Assembly: GCF_003605405.2 (NCBI RefSeq)
Contig: NZ_QYTW02000001.1
Coordinates: forward strand, 246,428 to 310,427
Direction: 5' to 3'
DNA: 64,000 bases
From: Siminovitchia terrae
GTDB taxonomy: Bacteria; Bacillota; Bacilli; Bacillales; Bacillaceae_C
Shown: piece after piece, positions 1-7,962 of the stretch
Layout of the letters: the number at the start of each line of letters is the position of its first letter
Numbering within the stretch: position 1 is the stretch's first letter
Translations under genes and position numbers: made by a program
Notes under the pieces: model-generated
The model's input: only the letters and a program-made list of their open reading frames with translations
What the model was told of the DNA's origin: nothing
Databases searched by the model: none

Positions 1-142
1 AAAGGGCCACCAAAATTTTTTCAGCCTGGTTGTATTGTTGTTACATTCATTATTATCAGAATAATAAAGGGATAAACTCTCATAAGGTTAGAATCAGTTT
101 TCATTCTAGACGGTGGCGACGAGAAACGTCGCCCGATTGTTT

Positions 143-280
143 CCTCTGAAAATCTGTGGCATCCGCCGGAGGCTTTGACTATATTCAGCAGGGGTTTGAA
201 CCCCCACTGAATGGAATTACCAATATGCATTCATCTCACCACTTATAGAAGTGAAAGATTCCTGCTGAATGAAATTAAAT
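143..280 (+). repeat. Dispersed structured repeat, copy A (partial)
   Basis: This is one of six related copies in the window. It carries the module starting CCTCTGAAAATC, a hairpin around GGGGTTTGAACCCCC, and the right terminus CTGCTGAATGAAATTAAA. The left module of other copies (CAAATGCGCC...GGCGTATTTG) is absent. A different hairpin, GGCGACG-AGAAA-CGTCGCC at 115-133, sits in its place. Small ORFs read through this repeat on the minus strand recur in other copies (SIQWGFKP...ASGGCHRFSEE) and are not credible genes. Positions 281-397 hold nothing I recognise. Confidence 0.8.
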
Positions 281-397
281 GGAACAGATTCCAATTGCTT
301 CATTAGAGGTTTTGTTTGTAAATTGTCCTTAATAGAATCATAGGAATATAAGTAATTCCCTAGCAGTCCCTTTCAATAACAACACATCAAATTATAG

Positions 398-1978
398 TTA
401 TCTAAGTTCTCCCTGTAAGCTTTCAGCTAACTGTTCTTGCAATGAAATTTTCCTGATCTTTCCGCTGGCTGTCATCGGAAACTCATCCATTAAAATAATT
501 TTATCCGGCACTTTGTAATCTGAGATTTCATTTTTAATAAACTGAAGTAATCTCAGCTCACTCGTTTTTGAATCCGCTTTCAATTTAATGCACGCACAAG
601 TTATTTCACCGAGCACAGTGTCTGGTAGCCCAACAACAGCTACTTCTAGGACATCAGGATGTTTGTAAAATACTTCCTCCACTTCCCTTGGATAAATATT
701 ATAGCCGCCCCGGATAATCATTTCTTTTTTTCTGCCGACTATACGAAGATTCCCTTCCGGGTCGATTGTTCCTAAATCTCCTGTGTAAAACCAGCCGTTT
801 TCATCTAACGCTTCTTTCGTTTGTTCACGCATATGACAGTATCCTTTCATTACTCCAAAGCTGCGACAGGCAATTTCACCCACTTCTCCATTCATCACTT
901 CATTTCGATTATCGTCGACTATCTTTATTTCTGCTCCCGGAAGTGCTTTTCCAACTGTTTCAGCCCGTACAAGATCACTATCGTCAAAGCTCGTCATCGT
1001 AAGCGTTGGTGAAGTTTCGCTTAATCCATAAGCAACCATTATTTCACACCCCATTGTATGCCGGATTCGTTTTACTATTTCAACGGGACATGGGGCAGCA
1101 GCTATAATTCCAGTTCTAAGTGAAGATAGATCATACTTTGAAAAATCTTCATGATTTAATTCAAGAATAAACATCGTTGGTACGCCATGTTTTACTGTTA
1201 TTTTTTCAGACTCAATCAATTCCAACGATTTTTTAGCTTTATAATGATCCAGCAGAACCATGCGGGCACCAACAGATATTGTACTGAGAATACTTGGAAC
1301 CATCCCAAATACATGGAAAACAGGAACTGCTACAAAAAACACATCTTCAGCGGTACATTCCATTTGTTCAGCAGTAATTACGGCGGTGTCGACTACATTT
1401 GCATGGGTCAGCATGGCCCCCTTTGGCGGACCTGTTGAACCCGAAGTATATAGGATCGAAAATACATCTTCTTTTGGAAGGATGATGGGAGGGGTAAAGT
1501 GACTTTCTTTTTTTTGCACGAGTTGTTCATAGCTTACAAACGCGTCTGTCGAATGTCTTACGGTAATTAATTCTTTAAGTGTATCCACTCCTTGGTAAGC
1601 TTTTGTAAACTGTTCAAGGTGGTTAACTCCATCAAACTCATTTGTCAAGAAAGCAGCTTTTGCTTCGGAGTTTCTTAAGATATATTCCACCTCATTTATA
1701 CGATATCTTATATTAAAAGGAACAATCACTGCCCCCATATGAGCAACAGCAAAATAGATCACAATAAACTCATTCCAGTTCGGTAAGCAGACAGCTATTT
1801 TATCACCTTGTCTAATTCCCATTTCTTGGAGGGAAGCTGCCAAAGAATAAGATTGTTCTCTGAGATCTTTGTAAGACATTCTGCTATAGCCATCAAATAA
1901 TACTTCGTGTCCCGGAGCTGTTTGACAGACGCTTTCAAGTAATTCGGAAACGGATAAATGACCCATTTTTTCCTTCAT
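398..1978 (-). CDS. Acyl-CoA ligase (AMP-forming, long/medium-chain type)
   Basis: This adenylate-forming enzyme should activate a carboxylic acid to its acyl-CoA through an acyl-AMP. The P-loop YTSGSTGPPKG lies near residue 176, the YGLSETSP motif in the middle, the GYNIYPREVEEV hinge near residue 426, and the C-terminal TASGKIRK with the catalytic lysine near residue 508. The length of 526 residues is normal. The open frame extends 31 codons further upstream, but the ATG at 1978 follows GGAAAGGAG at good spacing and gives the family-like start MKEKMGHLSV. It lies 28 bp after the broken thiolase gene, so the two were probably an operon for fatty or aryl acid degradation. The substrate cannot be told from sequence. 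Confidence 0.9.
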   Translation of the reverse strand: MKEKMGHLSVSELLESVCQTAPGHEVLFDGYSRMSYKDLREQSYSLAASLQEMGIRQGDKIAVCLPNWNEFIVIYFAVAHMGAVIVPFNIRYRINEVEYILRNSEAKAAFLTNEFDGVNHLEQFTKAYQGVDTLKELITVRHSTDAFVSYEQLVQKKESHFTPPIILPKEDVFSILYTSGSTGPPKGAMLTHANVVDTAVITAEQMECTAEDVFFVAVPVFHVFGMVPSILSTISVGARMVLLDHYKAKKSLELIESEKITVKHGVPTMFILELNHEDFSKYDLSSLRTGIIAAAPCPVEIVKRIRHTMGCEIMVAYGLSETSPTLTMTSFDDSDLVRAETVGKALPGAEIKIVDDNRNEVMNGEVGEIACRSFGVMKGYCHMREQTKEALDENGWFYTGDLGTIDPEGNLRIVGRKKEMIIRGGYNIYPREVEEVFYKHPDVLEVAVVGLPDTVLGEITCACIKLKADSKTSELRLLQFIKNEISDYKVPDKIILMDEFPMTASGKIRKISLQEQLAESLQGELR

Positions 1979-2006
1979 GTTTAAGAATCTCCTTTCCAAT
2001 AGATGA

Positions 2007-2471
2007 TTAAAGCGATTCCCAAATAGCCGCAATCCCTTGTCCTCCTCCAATACATAATGCGGAAGCACCAAACCTTTTATTTCTTTTTTTCAGTTCATAT
2101 AATAAAGAGAGACTAATTCTGGCTCCGCTTGCCCCAAGGGGATGACCAAGAGCGATTGCACCGCCATTTACGTTTCCGTTTGTTGGATCAAAGTCCAATT
2201 CTTTTTGACAGGCTAAATATTGCGCACCAAATGCTTCATTAATTTCTATTAAGTCAAGATTCCCTATTTTTATATTTGCCTTTTCGAGTGCTTGAAGGAT
2301 TGCCGGAACTGGACTGATCCCCATATATTTTGGCTCTACTCCCGATCGCTTCATTGCTTCTCGCGCTGTTTCTGCCGCTAAATCAATCGCTGTAATCTCA
2401 CGGAAGGATCCGCAAAACGCTGTAAATGCAGTTCGTACTCCATCAAGTACAACAACTTCCTTGCTTCTCAT
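2007..2471 (-). pseudogene. Thiolase (acetyl-CoA acyltransferase) with large internal deletion
   Basis: The first 50 or so residues match a thiolase N-terminus (VVVLDGVRTAF...GSF). The rest matches the last third of a thiolase: MGISPVPAI, INEAFGAQ, the GGAIALGHPLGASGAR block with the active-site histidine, and CIGGGQG with the C-terminal cysteine. Thiolases are about 390 residues; this frame has 154. Roughly 240 residues, including the nucleophilic cysteine near residue 90, are missing at the junction VEPK/YMGIS. The reading frame is kept and there is a good AGGAGG site before the ATG, so a protein may be made, but it cannot carry out the Claisen reaction. It probably once shared an operon with the acyl-CoA ligase. 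Confidence 0.88.
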
Positions 2472-2717
2472 TAGCTCCTCCTATTCTCTGATTGATTTTG
2501 AAATAAATTATTCATCACTAAAAGGCAATAACCCCTTTAATTTTCTTAAATTCCGACTATTCAAAAATATATTATCACTATTTTTTGGGAATTTGTACCT
2601 TGAATTTAAGTAATTAAGCAGTTACATTTCCGCAAAATTGCGGATAGGTAAGGTTCGATAGCTAAAATAACCTCTTTAAGATGGAGGTACTGTTTTAAAG
2701 GATGTTCAATTGACACA

Positions 2718-2761
2718 CAAAAATATCCGGAGGATTTTTGCTGAAATCCCCCGGATATTTT
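2718..2761 (-). terminator. Rho-independent terminator after the thioesterase gene
   Basis: An inverted repeat AAAATATCCGG...CCGGATATTTT with further pairing GGATTT/AAATCC lies just past the stop of the thioesterase gene. On the minus strand it ends in a T-rich tail. The rest of 2472-2717 is A+T-rich and holds nothing I recognise. Confidence 0.75.
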
Positions 2762-2776
2762 ATACGATATGACTTT

Positions 2777-3205
2777 TCATTCATTAAACCCTAACGCAGC
2801 CCTCGCATCTTGCGGAATGGAGACAGCTTTTGGAGCACCCTCTGCTTGAGAAGCCCAAGCTCTTATTTCATAGCCTGAAGCCACAATATTGTCTCCTTTT
2901 TTAAACACATGCTCCACTTTTATTACCTTGTTTTTCATTTCTACAATTTGTGAGTGAACCTCAACTTGATCTTCAAAAAACAAAGGACTCTTAAACTGGC
3001 AAAATGTTTCCACCAATGGAAGAATGATATCCTTTTCTTTTTGTAACTGCGAAACCGACATATACGCTTTATTAACTAGTTCATGTGTAGCTTGGTCCAT
3101 CCACCGATAATAATTTGGGTAAAAAACGATCCCCGCTGCATCTGTGTCACCGAAAACTACTTTTATTGAATATACATTCTTCAACTTACACGCCATCCTT
3201 CCCAA
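2777..3205 (-). CDS. Acyl-CoA thioesterase, 4-hydroxybenzoyl-CoA thioesterase (hotdog) family
   Basis: This hotdog-fold hydrolase would release free acid and CoA from an acyl- or aroyl-CoA. The family signature VVFGDTDAAGIVFYPNYYRW is present near residues 16-35, with the usual catalytic aspartate. The length of about 140 residues is typical. The start is uncertain: the TTG at 3205 has a GAGGAAG some way upstream, while the ATG at 3196 has GGGAAGG too close. It stands alone between two terminator-like or empty intergenic stretches and follows the acyl-CoA ligase locus, so a role in acyl-CoA metabolism is an inference from context. Confidence 0.85.
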   Translation of the reverse strand: MGRMACKLKNVYSIKVVFGDTDAAGIVFYPNYYRWMDQATHELVNKAYMSVSQLQKEKDIILPLVETFCQFKSPLFFEDQVEVHSQIVEMKNKVIKVEHVFKKGDNIVASGYEIRAWASQAEGAPKAVSIPQDARAALGFNE

Positions 3206-3518
3206 TACGATATCTCTTCCTCATTTCAGCAATATACATATACTACTAAAAAGTTATATTTTTCACAATTATTTAATACTACGTTTAACTGACGACTGAC
3301 AAATAAATATGCAACGTCTGTACACTGAGAGAAGGAACCGAAAAATCAGATATTTAGCAAAAAAAATGGCCGATGACCTGTTCAGGAATACAGGGAAGCA
3401 TAAAATGAACTTTGATAAGGCTGGCATCTCATCAATTGAGTTTCACCTTTTGCTGATAGTGCCAAACCACTTAAGGTGTTACATCCTTTAAAACAACAGT
3501 TCTTCTTGCTAGCGTAAT
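3206..3518. other. Intergenic stretch without a recognised gene
   Basis: The region lies between two minus-strand genes. A 60-codon open frame on the plus strand (3309-3491) has no plausible ribosome site and no resemblance I recognise, so I do not call it. The A+T-rich part next to 3205 probably holds the thioesterase promoter. Confidence 0.5.
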
Positions 3519-4757
3519 TTATACATGTTGAAACCTTGCCCCCGCATACGCCATACAATACAATTTTTCATTTTTATAATGATAATCGATATATTCCCCG
3601 GGATTTTCAGTGTATCCCAAAAGCTCACTTTCTTTTAACTTAAAGCTTCCGCTTGTAAGGTTGCTTCCTAGAAAGGATGACTGTATGTTTTGGATGTGTC
3701 CGTTTGGATAAAGCTCCCACAACCTTTTATTCGATTGAGCATTCTTCTCATAAAAGATGCTATAACCGAAAATCGCCGTTTCTCTTTTAAAATAGGGAGA
3801 TAATTTTTCCAATGGAAGATAGTCATTAAACAAGGAAAAATCATTGAATGATAAAACATCAATGACAACGTCGATTGATTGATGCTTAAAAGGCAGATCC
3901 AACTGGCTGTTGACGATATAAAGAACGTTTAATTTTGGATTGAAATGCTCGATTTTCCTTTTTAATTTCCTCAGCATCTCTACCTTATTTCCGCAAAACA
4001 CATAAAGCGCACTCGGAGATAGAGAATATAGAAGCTTGGGCGGGAATACATATGTTTCTACATTTGTCTCCAATATCACTTTATTAGAATAATCATTTCT
4101 TAGCATCTTCTTGTAAATCCATTGATTTCCCTTTTCCAGCAAGCTGATAAAGCTTGGTGTGACTTCTTCAATCATTTGCTGATCATAAATATAATGTTCG
4201 TTCTGAGGCAACGTACTAAGGTTTGGAGTAACAATGATTCCATCTTTGATTGCCGCTTCATATCCGCAGGTGCAACGAAGGGAGCCCTTCAGTACATACT
4301 GATCTTTGATAAAAGCATCAGTGGCATGGAGAGCTTCCTGGCAATGCGGACAGTAAAACATCGATAAAAATAACAATGGCACACCAGTTTCTGCTGTTCT
4401 AACATTGATTTTGTGGACGGATTCAATTTTTTCATCCAACAACTGAAGAGACCGATTTATTTTTTCCTTTTCTTTAAGGAGATCCTGTTTCTTTTCTATC
4501 AATACTTTCAAATAGTAATCTATTTCCTGAATATCGACGAAATGGGTGACCCGTTTCAAAGACAGGACCTTATGAATTTCCTGCAAAGTAAATTGCAACC
4601 GCTTTAATTTGACGATTAATTCCATATCCGCTATACAGGTTGAGTCGAAAAAGTAATGGGCTCCTTCCTTTGTTGGGATCAACAAGCCCATCTCAATATA
4701 GTGGCGAACTGTATCAATTGTCACATTGAATTTTCTGGAGAACTCCCCAATTTTCAT
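3519..4757 (-). CDS. MerR-family regulator with zinc-ribbon and methyltransferase-like C-terminal domain
   Basis: Residues 1-70 form a MerR winged helix (MKIGEFSRKFNVTIDTVRHYIEMGL), followed by a dimerisation coiled coil to about residue 115. Unlike ordinary MerR proteins (about 140 residues), this one runs to 412. It has a putative zinc ribbon (CPHC...CTCGY, residues 136-165), then a Rossmann-like region resembling SAM methyltransferases (segments such as LNVLYIVNSQLDLPFKHQSIDVVID). The classical glycine-rich SAM loop is not evident, so the domain may sense a ligand and not methylate. It is divergent from the amidohydrolase gene and probably controls it through the 19-bp-spacer promoter between them. 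Confidence 0.82.
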   Translation of the reverse strand: MKIGEFSRKFNVTIDTVRHYIEMGLLIPTKEGAHYFFDSTCIADMELIVKLKRLQFTLQEIHKVLSLKRVTHFVDIQEIDYYLKVLIEKKQDLLKEKEKINRSLQLLDEKIESVHKINVRTAETGVPLLFLSMFYCPHCQEALHATDAFIKDQYVLKGSLRCTCGYEAAIKDGIIVTPNLSTLPQNEHYIYDQQMIEEVTPSFISLLEKGNQWIYKKMLRNDYSNKVILETNVETYVFPPKLLYSLSPSALYVFCGNKVEMLRKLKRKIEHFNPKLNVLYIVNSQLDLPFKHQSIDVVIDVLSFNDFSLFNDYLPLEKLSPYFKRETAIFGYSIFYEKNAQSNKRLWELYPNGHIQNIQSSFLGSNLTSGSFKLKESELLGYTENPGEYIDYHYKNEKLYCMAYAGARFQHV

Positions 4758-4856
4758 CTCAAAAACCTCTCTTTTCGAACAGGACCGGTAAGTTTAGTTA
4801 TACAACAAACATGGGGTGGGCTCAATGTTTTATTCAAAACACACGAAATAGAAAGA

Positions 4857-4887
4857 TTGACACGGTGTTTACCCAACAAATTAATAT
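4857..4887 (+). promoter_or_regulatory. MerR-type promoter of the amidohydrolase gene
   Basis: TTGACA (4857-4862) and TAATAT (4882-4887) are separated by 19 bp, the over-long spacing that MerR regulators correct by DNA distortion. An inverted repeat TGTT-TACCC-AACA (4866-4878) is centred in the spacer. The adjacent divergent gene encodes a MerR protein, which is the expected binder. Assignment is by inspection only. Confidence 0.6.
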
Positions 4888-4891
4888 TTTT

Positions 4892-4905
4892 TGTAAGCGT
4901 TTCAC
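4892..4905 (+). promoter_or_regulatory. Possible cre-like (CcpA) box
   Basis: TGTAAGCGTTTCAC resembles the cre consensus in its left half and centre but is off at the right end. It sits just downstream of the predicted -10 of the amidohydrolase promoter, where CcpA would act as a roadblock. An overlapping inverted repeat TTTCAC-AACTA-GTGAAA (4900-4916) is an alternative operator. Confidence 0.35.
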
Positions 4906-4931
4906 AACTAGTGAAATTGGAGGAGATTTTA

Positions 4932-6590
4932 ATGGCCGCATCTGCAGATCTTATTCTTTACAATGGCAGTATAAATACCATCGACAATGATAAAAGCCGC
5001 GCCGAGGCTCTTGCAATTACCGGCAGTGAAATACTGATCGTCGGCACGAATGAAGATGTAAAGGCATTTGAAGGTGATAATACTCAGCTCATCGACCTTA
5101 AAGGAAAAATGGTTCTGCCTGGATTTTTTGACAGCCATGCTCATGTGAGTATGGGGGGAGCGGAAGCACTCTTTACTGTCGATTTGAATGACTGCGAAAG
5201 TCAGCAGGAGGCGGCTGATGCTGTAAAAAAATATCTGGACGATAAGCCCGATATCGAAGTCATTATTGGCGTAGGCTGGGGGAACGCGATCGGTACAGGA
5301 AACGGTCCAAGAAAAGAAATTCTGGATAATATTGTTCCAACCGTTCCTGTTTGCCTGTATTCGGAAGATCACCATTCACTTTGGGTCAATTCAAAAGCAT
5401 TGGAAATCGCAGGGATCGGGAAGGAAACCATCAATCCCAAAGGTGGAGTGATCGAACGGGATCCTGTAACAGGGGAAGCTTCAGGAACACTGCGCGAAAG
5501 TGCGATGAATCTCGTCACAAACAACATTCCTGAATATACAGTTGAGCAATATAAAGCAGGAATTTTATTCTACCAAAAAATAGCTGCTGCTTGTGGAATT
5601 ACTTCTGTACATGAGCCGTTCATGAGAAACGGAAACGCCCTTGACGCATATAGTCAATTGGAGAAGGAAGGAAAATTGACAATAAGATATAGGAACTCTC
5701 TCTTTGTCGATCCGGAAAAAGGGAACGATCAAGTAGAAGAACTGATAGCTGAAAGAGAGAAACATAGTTCAGGAACCTACTTCCAAACGAATTCGGCAAA
5801 ATTTTTTATAGACGGTGTCGTCGAAGGGGCAACCGCCTATCTCGAAGAACCCTATGAACATATCGATTCACACGGTGAGCTCGTGTGGGATACGCAAATC
5901 TACAAAGAAACAGTAGCCAGGCTGCATCAGGAAAGGTTTACAATCCATATTCATTCCATCGGGGATGCGTCCACAAGAATCGCATTAGACGGGCTTGAGT
6001 ATGCGCAAATCAAGGAAGAACCATTCGATTCCCGCCATGCCATTACCCACCTGCAATTGGTCAACCCCGAAGACATCAGCAGAATGAAAAAGTTAAACGT
6101 AGTAGCAGTCCCTAATCCATACTGGTTTATGAAGGAGCCAAGCTACTATTTTGATATCGAAGAACCTTACCTTGGGAAGGAAAGGGCCGAAAGGCAATAT
6201 CCGATGCAAAGCCTAATCGATGAAGAGATTGTAGCTGCTTCCGCCAGCGATTATCCAGTCACAATGAACTTTCATCCTTTAAACGCTATTCAGTTGGGCG
6301 TGACCCGAACCGAAATTGGAAAATCCGGTGATCATCTGATCAATAATCCGACAGAAAGAACTACCCTTGAAAACATGATCGAAAGTTTTACAATCAACGG
6401 TGCCTATTCTCTGAAGCTGGATCATCTGACGGGATCCATTGAAAAAGGCAAAAAAGCAGATATCATCGTCCTTGACCAAGACTTATTTAAAATGCCTGAA
6501 GCCAATATCCATCAGGCGAAAGTGTTACTGACTTTATTTGAAGGAAAAGAAGTGTACCGGGATAAAGAGTTCACAGTTGTACCTTCATGA
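4932..6590 (+). CDS. Amidohydrolase, YtcJ-type (amidohydrolase 3 family)
   Basis: This metal-dependent hydrolase should cleave an amide or formamide bond; its substrate is unknown. Family motifs occur in order: GFFDSHAHVSMGG near residue 67 (HxH metal ligands), KFFIDGVVEGATA, HIHSIGDAS, ITHLQLVNP and ASASDYPV with the late metal-binding aspartate. The open frame begins far upstream at 4656, but the ATG at 4932 follows GGAGGAG at ideal distance and starts a typical MAASADLILYNGSI strand, giving 552 residues. The gene overlaps no other; the binding lipoprotein follows 26 bp downstream, suggesting that the transporter component and enzyme handle the same compound. Confidence 0.9.
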   Translation: MAASADLILYNGSINTIDNDKSRAEALAITGSEILIVGTNEDVKAFEGDNTQLIDLKGKMVLPGFFDSHAHVSMGGAEALFTVDLNDCESQQEAADAVKKYLDDKPDIEVIIGVGWGNAIGTGNGPRKEILDNIVPTVPVCLYSEDHHSLWVNSKALEIAGIGKETINPKGGVIERDPVTGEASGTLRESAMNLVTNNIPEYTVEQYKAGILFYQKIAAACGITSVHEPFMRNGNALDAYSQLEKEGKLTIRYRNSLFVDPEKGNDQVEELIAEREKHSSGTYFQTNSAKFFIDGVVEGATAYLEEPYEHIDSHGELVWDTQIYKETVARLHQERFTIHIHSIGDASTRIALDGLEYAQIKEEPFDSRHAITHLQLVNPEDISRMKKLNVVAVPNPYWFMKEPSYYFDIEEPYLGKERAERQYPMQSLIDEEIVAASASDYPVTMNFHPLNAIQLGVTRTEIGKSGDHLINNPTERTTLENMIESFTINGAYSLKLDHLTGSIEKGKKADIIVLDQDLFKMPEANIHQAKVLLTLFEGKEVYRDKEFTVVPS

Positions 6591-6616
6591 GACGGCGAAA
6601 GGAGATGCTTTTAACA

Positions 6617-7675
6617 ATGCGCAAACTAGGCATACTAACTATAACTCTCGTACTGATGGCTTCATTATTTTTGTCCGCCTGCGGCACAAATTCATCATCG
6701 GGAGCAGACAGTAAATCGAATGAAAAGATGCTGAATATTTTTAACTGGTCCGAATACCTGCCCGAATCCGTCATACAGAAATTTGAAAAAGAAACAGGAA
6801 TCAAAGTGAATTACACCACATTTTCTTCCAACGAAGAAATGTATGCCAAGCTAAGCAGCGGAAACCTCGGATATGATATCGCTGTTCCCACATTGTTTTT
6901 TATTGAAATGTTAGCAAAAGAGGATATGCTTGAAAAAATCAATAAAGACAATATCCCTAACTTGAAGAATTTGGATCCTGATTTTACAGGAACATTTGCC
7001 GATCCGAATGATGAATTCACTGTTCCATATTTATGGGGGGCTGTTGTCATCGCCGTCAACAAGGAGATCGTCAAAAAAGGGGTAAAAGGATATGATGATT
7101 TATTCGATCCTGAGTTCAAAAACAGCCTTGTTATGCCGGAAGATAATCGCGCATCAATCGGCGCCATGCTGGCCATCAAAGGATATCCAATTAACAATAC
7201 GGATGAAAAACAAATAGAAGAAGCTGGCGAGATGCTGAAAAAGCTAAAACCGAACATCAAAGCATTTGATGGCGACAATCCGAAAGGCCTGCTCATTACA
7301 GGAGAAGCAAAAGCAGGCATCATGTACAGTGCCGAAGCTGCGTTAGCGAAACGTGAAAATCCAAATATCGAAATCATTTTTCCAAAGGAAGCATCCTTCC
7401 TATGGCAGGATAATTTCGTAATTCCAAAAGGAGCACCACATAAAGAGAACGCAGAAAAGTTCATTGATTTTGTCCTAAGGCCGGAAATAAGCAAGGAAAT
7501 TTCCGAAGCGTACCCATATGGCAACCCTAATAAAGAAGCAGTCAAGCTGCTTTCCAAGGAAATCCAAGAAGAAATGAGCATTCCGAAGGACTTCTTCGAA
7601 CGCTCCGAATATGCGAGAGATGTTGGAGAAACTACGGTTTTATACGACAGGATTTGGACGGAAGTGAAACAATAA
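6617..7675 (+). CDS. Spermidine/putrescine-type ABC transporter substrate-binding lipoprotein (PotD-like)
   Basis: A signal peptide with lipobox LSAC anchors this periplasmic-type binding protein outside the membrane. The mature part begins LNIFNWSEYLPESVIQKF, the classic start of PotD/PotF proteins, and continues through YDIAVPTLFFIEML and the LKPNIKAFDGDNPKGLL region. The ATG at 6617 is chosen because it gives a standard lipoprotein signal; an in-frame ATG at 6605 is too near the AAAGGAG. No PotABC membrane or ATPase genes are next to it, so it either works with a transporter encoded elsewhere or acts as a sensor. It follows the amidohydrolase and is likely co-transcribed. Confidence 0.88.
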   Translation: MRKLGILTITLVLMASLFLSACGTNSSSGADSKSNEKMLNIFNWSEYLPESVIQKFEKETGIKVNYTTFSSNEEMYAKLSSGNLGYDIAVPTLFFIEMLAKEDMLEKINKDNIPNLKNLDPDFTGTFADPNDEFTVPYLWGAVVIAVNKEIVKKGVKGYDDLFDPEFKNSLVMPEDNRASIGAMLAIKGYPINNTDEKQIEEAGEMLKKLKPNIKAFDGDNPKGLLITGEAKAGIMYSAEAALAKRENPNIEIIFPKEASFLWQDNFVIPKGAPHKENAEKFIDFVLRPEISKEISEAYPYGNPNKEAVKLLSKEIQEEMSIPKDFFERSEYARDVGETTVLYDRIWTEVKQ

Positions 7676-7687
7676 AAAGTAAGGAAG

Positions 7688-7710
7688 GCTCCGGACTTTG
7701 AGCTCGGAGC
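7688..7710 (+). terminator. Stem-loop after the PotD-like gene
   Basis: GCTCCG-GACTTTGAGCT-CGGAGC lies 13 bp past the stop and is followed by TTGTTCATTTAGTTTT, a weak U-rich tail. Positions 7711-7926 contain no gene I recognise. Confidence 0.5.
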
Positions 7711-7926
7711 TTGTTCATTTAGTTTTAAGGGGCATCTTTTCTAAAGGAGTGCTCTCTATTAGTTTACCTGATAATGAGCGGTCCTCCGCTTGTGGGTTAT
7801 ACTTCTCACTTTCACGATTTGCTGCTCTCACTTTTAAGACCTACTGTCCGTTACTCCAGTTTTACTTTCCACCTTCAGGCCACTTTTTCAAATGACTAAC
7901 CGTCTTGCAAGACCGATTCCCAAAAC

Positions 7927-7959
7927 AAAATCCGCCGCCAAATCTCGGCTGCGGATTTT
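7927..7959 (-). terminator. Terminator of the transaminase gene
   Basis: AAAATCCGC and GCGGATTTT form a 9-bp stem directly after the transaminase stop. The A and T runs at both ends make it able to stop transcription from either side, so it also insulates the plus-strand operon. Confidence 0.75.
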
Positions 7960-7962
7960 ATC

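Noticed and set aside
21-230. Small protein (SIQWGFKP...ASGGCHRFSEE)
   Set aside because: The frame is only the dispersed repeat read backwards; the same peptide pieces recur at 38337-38570 and 60974-61339.
3309-3491. 60-residue plus-strand ORF
   Set aside because: No ribosome site, no recognisable similarity, in a gap between minus-strand genes.
6811-7581. 256-residue minus-strand ORF
   Set aside because: It is the antisense shadow of the PotD-like gene, rich in serine and proline as such shadows are.
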